A stretch of DNA of 6,838 bases from Nitriliruptoraceae bacterium (GTDB lineage Bacteria; Actinomycetota; Nitriliruptoria; Nitriliruptorales; Nitriliruptoraceae), in the NCBI GenBank assembly GCA_003554005.1, contig PWEU01000231.1:1-6838 (forward strand). The letters run 5' to 3'. Of this stretch, positions 1-5,931 are shown in pieces (positions within the stretch are counted from its first letter, which is position 1; each line of letters opens with the position of its first letter). The position numbers were made by a program, and so were the translations under genes. The notes beneath the pieces are model-generated. The model was given only the letters and a program-made list of their open reading frames with translations, was not told where the DNA came from and made no database searches.

Positions 1-49
1 CCGCCTTGTAAGCGGACGGTCAGGGGTTCGAATCCCCTCCTCGGCTCCA
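1..49 (+). tRNA. tRNA-Thr(UGU), 3' part only
   Basis: This is the 3' portion of a tRNA gene whose 5' half (acceptor 5' strand, D arm, first base of the anticodon stem) lies left of the window. The anticodon stem is CCGC (1-4) paired with GCGG (12-15), enclosing the seven-base loop CTTGTAA (5-11). The anticodon is TGT at 7-9, with U33 at 6 and A37 at 10, which reads ACA and so assigns threonine. The variable loop has five bases (17-21). The T arm is AGGGG / TTCGAAT / CCCCT (22-38). The acceptor 3' strand CCTCGGC (39-45) is followed by discriminator T46 and an encoded CCA (47-49). The visible half shows no mismatch. The missing acceptor 5' strand should read GCCGAGG or close to it. Confidence 0.93.
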
Positions 50-84
50 CCGGCACCCACACCTCGACCTCGCGTCCCCCGATC

Positions 85-89
85 AGGAG
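85..89 (+). promoter_or_regulatory. Shine-Dalgarno site of the redoxin gene
   Basis: AGGAG lies six bases before the GTG at 96 and fixes that codon as the start of the redoxin gene. The 46-base gap between the tRNA and the gene shows no convincing promoter hexamers or hairpin terminator, so read-through from the tRNA promoter is possible. Confidence 0.75.
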
Positions 90-95
90 CACCTC

Positions 96-662
96 GTGGC
101 CACCAGTCCCGACGCCACGCCCCTCGGCACGCCGCTGCCCGACGGACAGCTCGTCGCTGTCGACGGCGCCACCCACGACCTCGCCGACCTGACCGGCGAC
201 GGCCCCGTGCTGCTGGCCTTCCTGTCCAACCACTGCCCCTACGTGCGGCACATCGAGCGGGAGTTCGGCCGGGTCGCCGCGGAACTGGTCGATCGCGGGA
301 TCGCCGTCATCGGGGTCAGCAGCAACGACGCGACGAGCCACCCCCAGGACGGACCCGACGGCATGGGCGAGCAGGTCGAGCGGGCCGGCTGGAGCATCCC
401 CTACCTGCGCGACCCCGACCAGGTCCTCGCCCGTGTGGTCGGTGCGGTGTGTACGCCGGACCTGTTCCTCTACGACCGTGACCAGCGGCTCGCCTACCGC
501 GGCGCCTTCGACGGCTCCACCCCCGGCAACGACGTGCCGCTGACCGGCGAGGACGTCATGGCCGCGGCCGAGGCCGTGCTCGAGGGACGCCGCGCACCCG
601 AGGAGCAGCGCCCCGCGATGGGCTGCGGCATCAAGTGGACCCCGGGGAACGAGCCGACCTGA
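96..662 (+). CDS. Thioredoxin-fold redoxin (AhpC/TSA, PRX-like family)
   Basis: This 188-aa cytosolic protein has no signal peptide or membrane segment and covers the full usual family length. It belongs to the AhpC/TSA-redoxin group of uncharacterised peroxiredoxin-like proteins, recognised by three conserved blocks: NHCPYV (residues 45-50), VCTPD with a following Phe-Leu-Tyr-Asp strand (118-127), and a C-terminal MGCGIKWTPGNEP tail (175-187). A YRGAFD turn (134-139) and a PGNDVPLTG segment (143-151) also match the family. The cysteines are C47, C119 and C177. Homologues I recall usually carry CNHC at the first motif; here the first position is Ser44. The likely role is a thiol-dependent redox or peroxide-reducing function, but the family has no settled substrate, so this is inference. 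The GTG start is supported by AGGAG six bases upstream. The 3' end overlaps the converging phosphopantetheinyl transferase gene by 32 bases. Confidence 0.9.
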   Translation: MATSPDATPLGTPLPDGQLVAVDGATHDLADLTGDGPVLLAFLSNHCPYVRHIEREFGRVAAELVDRGIAVIGVSSNDATSHPQDGPDGMGEQVERAGWSIPYLRDPDQVLARVVGAVCTPDLFLYDRDQRLAYRGAFDGSTPGNDVPLTGEDVMAAAEAVLEGRRAPEEQRPAMGCGIKWTPGNEPT

Positions 663-1401
663 GCGGCGCCTCCATCCAGCGGTGGGTCGGCACGGCGGTG
701 CTCAGCCCGTCGGGATCCACGAAAGCGACCGGCGGCGCGATCGGCACGCTCGCCGCTACCGACAGCAGGAACCGGCCCTCCCGACGCCACCAGCCCGGGA
801 ACACCCCGCCCTCCACGGGGTGGACCTCCAGCGCCGTCCAGCCGTCCACCACCTCGGTGCCCAACCGGACCTCGACGGTGCGGGTGTCACGCCGCAACCC
901 GGTCTCCAGCACCTTGAGCGCGCTCTCCTTGGCGCACCACAGCAGGTTGGCGGTCAGGGCCCCGTCGGCCGCCTGGGCGACGGTCTGCTGCTCGGCGGGT
1001 GTGAGGTAGCTCACGACGAACCCCGCGGACCGCTCCTCGACGAGCTCGAGGTCGCAGCCGATCGCGACCCCGGCGCCCTGCCCGACGACGCAGACAGCCC
1101 GGTCGGCCCGATCCGTCGACGACATGGCCAGTCCCGTCGGGACGCCGTCCACGAAGGGCGCGGGTGCGCCGGTCGGCTTGTGCCTGACCTCTATACGCCG
1201 CAGCGCCGTCGGGTCGTCGTGGGGCAGGCCGACCGCGTGGGCGATCGCCTGCTTCGCGGTGGCGCGGGACACCAGGAACTCGCTGGAACGCTTGGCGTAG
1301 CGCATGGTCGCGAGCCGGTCGGCCTCCACCGGCGACAACCAGCCGTTGCCTGCGGGCACGTCGTCCAGCCCCCGCGACAGCCAGCGCACCTCCACGGTCA
1401 C
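631..1401 (-). CDS. Sfp-type 4'-phosphopantetheinyl transferase
   Basis: This 256-aa enzyme is expected to move the 4'-phosphopantetheine arm of CoA onto a serine of an acyl- or peptidyl-carrier protein. The superfamily signature is clear: GCDLE at residues 115-119, with Asp117 and Glu119 as predicted Mg2+ ligands, and WCAKESALK at 155-163, with Glu159 as third ligand and Lys158/Lys163. An FLVSRATAK segment (42-50) matches the N-terminal lobe of the two-lobed Sfp/AcpT type. The usual SLSHS-like motif before it reads AMSST (92-96), so the CoA-contacting His of Sfp appears to be Ser95. The GTG start follows an AGGTGAAGGG ribosome site that overlaps the stop codon of the upstream peptidase gene, 18 bases away, which suggests translational coupling as the last gene of the minus-strand operon. 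The last ~40 residues lack recognisable motifs and the end overlaps the redoxin gene. No carrier-protein, PKS or NRPS gene is nearby, so the target is unknown. Confidence 0.9.
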   Translation of the reverse strand: MTVEVRWLSRGLDDVPAGNGWLSPVEADRLATMRYAKRSSEFLVSRATAKQAIAHAVGLPHDDPTALRRIEVRHKPTGAPAPFVDGVPTGLAMSSTDRADRAVCVVGQGAGVAIGCDLELVEERSAGFVVSYLTPAEQQTVAQAADGALTANLLWCAKESALKVLETGLRRDTRTVEVRLGTEVVDGWTALEVHPVEGGVFPGWWRREGRFLLSVAASVPIAPPVAFVDPDGLSTAVPTHRWMEAPLRSARSPGST

Positions 1402-1410
1402 GATCCCATG

Positions 1411-1420
1411 CCCTTCACCT
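1411..1420 (-). promoter_or_regulatory. Shine-Dalgarno site of the phosphopantetheinyl transferase gene
   Basis: Read on the minus strand this is AGGTGAAGGG, nine bases before the GTG start at 1401. Its 5' base is the first reverse-strand base involved in the upstream peptidase stop codon (TGA at 1422-1420), so termination of one gene delivers ribosomes onto this site. Confidence 0.6.
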
Positions 1421-3522
1421 CACGCCGTGCTGCCGTCAGCGGTCGCGCGACCCAGCAGGTGGCGAGCGTGCCAGTCCAGCACGACCTCGAACCGCTCCAC
1501 CCGGTGCTTGGGCTTGCCCGAACGGGACAGCTCGTGGCCCTCGTCGGGGAAGCGCACCATCTCCGTCGGCACCCCCGCCCGCACCAGCTGGGAGAACAGC
1601 TGCTCGGCCTGCTCGGGTGGGCAGCGCCAGTCGGCTTCGCTGTGCAGCACGAGCGTGGGGGTGGTGATGCGCGAGGCCGTGCGGACCGGGCTGGCGGCGC
1701 CGTAGGCCACCGGGTCCGCGAGCGGGGCCTGGCCCAGGAACATGCGATCGAAGAACGGTCCGATGTCCGAGGTCCCGGCGAAGGACTCCCACTGCAGCAG
1801 CCCCCGCTCGATGATCGCCGAGCGGTACCGGCCGGTGCGCGCCAGCAGCCGGGCCGTCGCGTAGCCACCGTAGGACCCACCCATGATGCCGATTCGTTCG
1901 GGGTCGACCTGGGGGAACCGGGCGCAGGTGGCGTCCACGACGGCCTCGAGGTCGAGGGTGTCGACGCTGTTCTCGGCCAGCCAGGCCCCCACGACCGCCC
2001 GCGCCCCCTCGGTCCCCCGCCCCGAGGAGCCCCGTGGGTTGGTCCCGACGACGAGGTAGCCCGCCCCGGCCTCGACCTGGAACTCGTCGAAGAAGTACTC
2101 GCCGTACTGCGCGGTGGGCCCGCCGTGGATGTTGAACAGCACCGGCACCGTGCCGGCCGCGGCGGCGTCGAAGCCAGGCGGCAGCACCGCCCACACGTCC
2201 AGCTCGACCCCGTCGCGCTGGAAGCTGAACCGCTGGGTGGGTCGCAGGTCGACCTTGGCCCGGAACCCGTGGGTCAGATCGGTGACGCAGCGCTCGCCGC
2301 CGTTCTCACGGCGGTACAGCTCGCCGGGGGGCGCCGGGTCGGTCGCGGTGAACACCACCACCTCGGCGTCGTAGGTGGCCGCGAACCCGGTCACCGACCG
2401 AGGGCCGCCGACCACCTCGGTGACCACCGGTGGGCTGGGTCCCGAGGGATCGAGATCGGCGAGGTTGAGGTGGACGATCCCGGAGCTCCCACGGCCCTCG
2501 ATCGCGGTCAGGAAGCCGTCGTGGACGAAGCGCGGACCGGTGGTGACGCAGCCCGGTGACCCGGGCAGGACGTCACGATCGAGGTGGCTGGTCAGCGGGA
2601 CCAGGCGGGCACCGTCCCAGGTGGCACCGTCCCCGGCGTCACCGCCCACGGCGTCACCCGGGGTCGCAGCCGCGTCCAGCAGCCAGATCCCGGGGGTGCC
2701 GGGCCACGCGAACGGGTCGCGGAGACCGGTGATGAAGACCCGACCCTTGGCATCGTGCCGGACATCCGACCACATCCCGGGCGCCGTCAGGGGTGCGCGC
2801 TCCACCTCGACGGGCCCGTCCGCCGAGGTGACCGCTTCCGGCACCGTCAGCGAGAACACCTGCGAGTGAGGTTCGGTCTGGGGCCAGTCGTCGGGGTCGG
2901 ACACGTAGGCGATCGAGGTGCCGTCGGGGTGCCAGGAGGGTGATCCGGCGTCGCGCGGCCCGGTGTCGAGCTCCACGGGCCGGCGATCCCCCGTCGCGGC
3001 GACCAGGTACAGCCGCTGGGTGCGGTCGTGGATCCATCCACGGCTGTCGGTCCGGTAGGGCAGCCGGGTGATCCGCCTGGGTCGACGGCGCCGCTCGTCG
3101 TCATCGAGCTCGGCCACGTCGGCGTGCCAGGCCGCCGCCACCGCCACCAACCGGTTGGAGTCCGGGGACCAGACCAGGTCGCTCACCCCGAGCGGCAGGT
3201 CGGTGCGCCGCTGGGCCTCACCGCCGTCGGCGGGCATCACGTGGAGCTGCGGCTTCTGGCCCTCCTCGCTCCCGGTGCGCAGGAACGCCAGCCAACGGCC
3301 ATCGGGCGACCACCTCGGTGAGGCGTCCGAGGGCCCGTGGGTGAACCGCCGCGTCCCCGCCCGGTCGTGGAGGTGGATCGTGCGCACGTAGCGGTCGTCA
3401 TCGACGTCCACCTCGGTGAGCACGTAGGCGGTCCGCACCCCGTCGGGGTGCAGCTGGGGGTCGCCGGGGACGGCGAGGTGGTCGAGGTCGCTCGGCTGCA
3501 CGGGCGCGGCTCCGGTCTGCAT
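1420..3522 (-). CDS. S9 family serine peptidase (acylaminoacyl-peptidase / prolyl-oligopeptidase type)
   Basis: This 700-aa protein has the two-part build of S9 peptidases. Residues ~15-420 form a beta-propeller with WD40-like (PD40) repeats, seen as PRWSPDGRWLAF (69-80), LVWSPDSNRLV (116-126) and PSWHPDGTSIAYVSD (195-209). Residues ~430-690 form an alpha/beta-hydrolase domain. The catalytic triad is complete: nucleophile Ser550 in GGSYGG (548-553), Asp631 in HSEADWRCP (627-635), and His663 in DEGHELSR (660-667). The oxyanion HGG is at 466-468 and the typical NPRGSSGRG loop at 495-503. The HSE-D-RCP-EQAEQLF stretch resembles the S9C (YuxL-like) branch. No signal peptide is seen, so it should act in the cytoplasm on short or N-acylated peptides. 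It starts 15 bases after the stop of the E1-like gene, as third gene of the operon. The ATG at 3522 has no good ribosome site; the GTG at 3501 (residue 8) does and may be the true start (693 aa). Confidence 0.93.
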   Translation of the reverse strand: MQTGAAPVQPSDLDHLAVPGDPQLHPDGVRTAYVLTEVDVDDDRYVRTIHLHDRAGTRRFTHGPSDASPRWSPDGRWLAFLRTGSEEGQKPQLHVMPADGGEAQRRTDLPLGVSDLVWSPDSNRLVAVAAAWHADVAELDDDERRRRPRRITRLPYRTDSRGWIHDRTQRLYLVAATGDRRPVELDTGPRDAGSPSWHPDGTSIAYVSDPDDWPQTEPHSQVFSLTVPEAVTSADGPVEVERAPLTAPGMWSDVRHDAKGRVFITGLRDPFAWPGTPGIWLLDAAATPGDAVGGDAGDGATWDGARLVPLTSHLDRDVLPGSPGCVTTGPRFVHDGFLTAIEGRGSSGIVHLNLADLDPSGPSPPVVTEVVGGPRSVTGFAATYDAEVVVFTATDPAPPGELYRRENGGERCVTDLTHGFRAKVDLRPTQRFSFQRDGVELDVWAVLPPGFDAAAAGTVPVLFNIHGGPTAQYGEYFFDEFQVEAGAGYLVVGTNPRGSSGRGTEGARAVVGAWLAENSVDTLDLEAVVDATCARFPQVDPERIGIMGGSYGGYATARLLARTGRYRSAIIERGLLQWESFAGTSDIGPFFDRMFLGQAPLADPVAYGAASPVRTASRITTPTLVLHSEADWRCPPEQAEQLFSQLVRAGVPTEMVRFPDEGHELSRSGKPKHRVERFEVVLDWHARHLLGRATADGSTA
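3510..3513 (-). promoter_or_regulatory. Candidate Shine-Dalgarno for an alternative peptidase start
   Basis: GGAG on the minus strand sits eight bases upstream of the in-frame GTG at 3501-3499 (codon 8 of the peptidase). By contrast the bases before the ATG at 3522 (AGCCCCCGAT) have no purine-rich match. Either the ATG is used through coupling to the E1-like stop at 3538-3540, or the GTG is the start. Confidence 0.4.
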
Positions 3523-3537
3523 ATCGGGGGCTGGACG

Positions 3538-5931
3538 CTACCGGGCCAGCCCGCGGGCGAGCGCCGCCAGGGCCGCGGTGACCACGTGGCCGGTCGACAG
3601 CTCGAACGCGTCGTAGAGGTCCGGGATCCGGCCCGACTGCCCGAAGGCATCCACCCCGAGCGGCACGACCGGTGCACCGGTCACCGAGCCGAGCCAGGCC
3701 ATCGCGTGGGAGGCCGCGTCGTGCACGGTGACGATCGGCGCCGTCGGGTCGCCACTGCCCAGCAGGACGTCGAGGTGGGCGGCATCGGGCTCCCGTGCGC
3801 TGCGCACGCCGCTCCGCAGCGCACCGCGCCAGCCGCGGTAGAGCCGGGTCAGCGAGGTGACGTCCAGCACCTCGGCGCGGACCCCCTCGGCCTCCAGCTC
3901 GGCCTGCGCGGCCACGACCTCCGGCAGCACGGCGCCCGCAGCCACCAACCGCACCAACGGACCCTCGAGCTCCTCCGCCGAGGATGAAGGGACCAGGACG
4001 TACCCACCAGCCAGCACCTGTCGGCGCAGCTCCTCGCTCCCGAGACGCGTCCGGGCCGCCTCGAAGGGCGCCTGGTCGACGGGCCGGGTCGTGAGCCTCA
4101 GGTACAGCGACTCGTCGGGGCCGTCCGGGTCGGCGAGCCGCGCCAGGCCGTCGCAGAGCAGCCAGTCCAACGCGCCGGCGTAGGCCGGCTCCGCCATGAC
4201 CAACCCGGGGAGCTCGACCCCGATCGACGCGGTGATCGTCGACTGGTGGGCGCCGCCCTCGGGCGCCAAGCTCACCCCGGAGGGGGTCCCCACCACCACG
4301 AACCGCGAGCCGGAGTACGCCCCGTGGATCAGCGCGTCCAGCCCCCGGCAGATGAAGGGGTCGTACAGGGTGCCGATCGGCAGGAGGCGCTGGCCGCTGT
4401 GGTCCCAGGCCAACCCGAAGGCCCCCAGGGCCGAGAACAGGTTCATCTCGCTGATGCCGAGTTCGACATGCTGCCCCGTCGGCGAGCGCTCCCAGCTGAG
4501 CAGCGACGGCCCCCCGGCCTCGTCGTCGACGACCGCGGCGTCACCGGCGGGATCGTGCAGCGGGTCGAACACCCCGGCGGCGTTGATCCATCCCCCGAGA
4601 CCGGTGGAGACCGCGACATCCGGGGTCAGCGTCACCAGGGCACCACGCACCGAGGGGTCCCTCCCCAGGCCGACCAGCAGGCGGCCGAAGGTCTCCTGGG
4701 TGCTGACCCGCGGCCGCCGGGGCAGGCCGACCTCGGGGGGCACCCGGATCGGCACCGGCTCGGGCCATGGCGCACGTCGCAGACGCTGTGCCGTAGCCGC
4801 GCACCACCTGCCGGCCTCGGAGTCCGACGGGAGCGCGTTCCACTCCGTCGACGCGTCCAGGCCGTTGGCCGCCCGGAGCTCCTCGATCGCCTCGCTGGTG
4901 AGCAGCGCGCTGTGGTTGCGGGGGTCCCCCGCCATCCGGGTCCGCCAGCCCTTGATCGTGTAGGCGAACACCACGCTGGGCCGGTCGGTGACGGCGTCCG
5001 CTTCGCGGTAGCGGTCCAGCACCTCGGCGAGGTCGTGGCCGCCGAGGTCGAGCACCACCTCCACCTCGGTGTCGTCGAGCTCGTCGACGAGCCGACGCAC
5101 GGTCGCGTCGGCGCGGTCGAGGAACCGCTCCCTGAGGGCCGGCGCGTCACCGGCCAGGGCGAACAGGGACTGGTAGCGCTCGTTGGACATCTCGTCGATG
5201 TGACGGCGCAGTGCGTCGCCGCCGTCCCGCGCGAACACGCCCTGCAGGCGGCGGCCGTACTTGGCCTCGGACACGTGCCAGCCGTTGTCGGCGAAGGCGC
5301 GCGAGAGCCGCCCGGCCTGGACCCCCGGGACGACCCGGTCGAGGGACTGCCGGTTGAGGTCCACGACCCACAGCACGTCGGCGAGCCCGGCGGTCGCCGG
5401 GTCCCCTACCGCCTCCCAGACGTTGCCCTCGTCGAGCTCCGCGTCGCCGAGCAGCGCGACGAAGCGGCTCGGCTGCGAGCGGGGTCCGTGGTGGGCGTCG
5501 AGGTAGCGGCGCACCATGGCGGCGAACAGTGGCGCCGTGGCCCCGAGCCCGACCGAGCCGGTCGAGAAATCGATCCGGCCCTCGTCCTTGGTGCGGCTCG
5601 GGTAGGCCTGGAGCCCGCCGAAGCCGCGCAGCTGGGCCAGGCGGTCGGCGTCGAGCTCCCCGAGCAGGTACCGGATCGCGTGGAACACCGGTGAGGCGTG
5701 GGGCTTGACGGCCACCAGATCGGGTGCAGCGAGGTGACCGAACCACAGCGCGGTCATCAGCGTGACCATCGAGGTGGAGGACGCCTGGTGGCCCCCGACC
5801 TTGATGCCGCCCGCGTCGCCACGCTCGCGGTTGGCGTGGTCGACCATGCGCACCGCCAGCCAGTGGACCCGCCGCTGGATCACCTCGAGGGTGTCCAGGT
5901 CGACGTCGAGGTGGCCCGGCGTCGCGGTCAC
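3538..5931 (-). CDS. AceE-like ThDP-dependent E1 / 2-oxoacid decarboxylase (MdeB-like)
   Basis: This 797-aa protein is homologous along its length to the homodimeric pyruvate dehydrogenase E1 (AceE) and to transketolases: N-terminal ThDP-binding domain (~20-390), pyrimidine-binding domain (~410-615), C-terminal domain (~635-797). The ThDP/Mg2+ motif is GDAELDE (162-168) followed by DLNRQ (191-195), keeping the AceE metal ligands as Asp163, Asn193 and Gln195, with GDA instead of GDG. Active-site residues aligned with E. coli AceE are His48 (GGHQAS), His78 (HASPV), His340 (NHSALL), Glu495 (GISEM) and His562 (EGGAH). DAFGQSG (761-767) matches the C-terminal AceE motif. It probably decarboxylates a 2-oxoacid such as 2-oxobutyrate, inferred from the upstream gamma-lyase and the Pseudomonas mdeAB pair. 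It lacks a lipoyl domain and most of the N-terminal E2-docking segment. GTG 5931 is chosen because it overlaps the upstream stop (GTGA); the frame stays open to 6066 but encodes only Arg-rich sequence. Confidence 0.87.
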   Translation of the reverse strand: MTATPGHLDVDLDTLEVIQRRVHWLAVRMVDHANRERGDAGGIKVGGHQASSTSMVTLMTALWFGHLAAPDLVAVKPHASPVFHAIRYLLGELDADRLAQLRGFGGLQAYPSRTKDEGRIDFSTGSVGLGATAPLFAAMVRRYLDAHHGPRSQPSRFVALLGDAELDEGNVWEAVGDPATAGLADVLWVVDLNRQSLDRVVPGVQAGRLSRAFADNGWHVSEAKYGRRLQGVFARDGGDALRRHIDEMSNERYQSLFALAGDAPALRERFLDRADATVRRLVDELDDTEVEVVLDLGGHDLAEVLDRYREADAVTDRPSVVFAYTIKGWRTRMAGDPRNHSALLTSEAIEELRAANGLDASTEWNALPSDSEAGRWCAATAQRLRRAPWPEPVPIRVPPEVGLPRRPRVSTQETFGRLLVGLGRDPSVRGALVTLTPDVAVSTGLGGWINAAGVFDPLHDPAGDAAVVDDEAGGPSLLSWERSPTGQHVELGISEMNLFSALGAFGLAWDHSGQRLLPIGTLYDPFICRGLDALIHGAYSGSRFVVVGTPSGVSLAPEGGAHQSTITASIGVELPGLVMAEPAYAGALDWLLCDGLARLADPDGPDESLYLRLTTRPVDQAPFEAARTRLGSEELRRQVLAGGYVLVPSSSAEELEGPLVRLVAAGAVLPEVVAAQAELEAEGVRAEVLDVTSLTRLYRGWRGALRSGVRSAREPDAAHLDVLLGSGDPTAPIVTVHDAASHAMAWLGSVTGAPVVPLGVDAFGQSGRIPDLYDAFELSTGHVVTAALAALARGLAR
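5928..5931 (-). other. GTGA stop/start overlap between gamma-lyase and E1-like genes
   Basis: On the minus strand the GTG start of the E1-like gene (5931-5929) overlaps the TGA stop of the gamma-lyase family gene (5930-5928). The upstream bases (CTCGGCCGGCGCAC) hold no strong Shine-Dalgarno, so the downstream gene is probably translated by coupled re-initiation, linking the amounts of the two enzymes. Confidence 0.8.

Noticed and set aside
50..84. Possible promoter or terminator between the tRNA and the redoxin gene
   Set aside because: No recognisable -35/-10 pair, stem-loop or T-run could be seen in this short stretch.
802..822. Perfect 7-bp inverted repeat CACCCCG / CGGGGTG with a 7-base loop
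   Set aside because: It lies inside the phosphopantetheinyl transferase coding region (residues around 194-200), has no T-tract, and such hairpins are expected by chance at this GC content.
1436..2194. 252-codon minus-strand frame inside the peptidase gene
   Set aside because: It is an alternate frame of the S9 catalytic domain, Arg/Gly-rich, with no motif of its own.
682..2559. 625-codon open frame on the + strand
   Set aside because: It lies antisense to the phosphopantetheinyl transferase and peptidase genes, crosses the boundary between them, is rich in Arg, Gly, His and Pro without domains, and is the usual shadow of GC-rich coding DNA.
4246..5694. 482-codon open frame on the + strand
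   Set aside because: It is fully antisense to the E1-like gene, whose conserved motifs prove the minus-strand reading; the + translation is low-complexity and lacks motifs.
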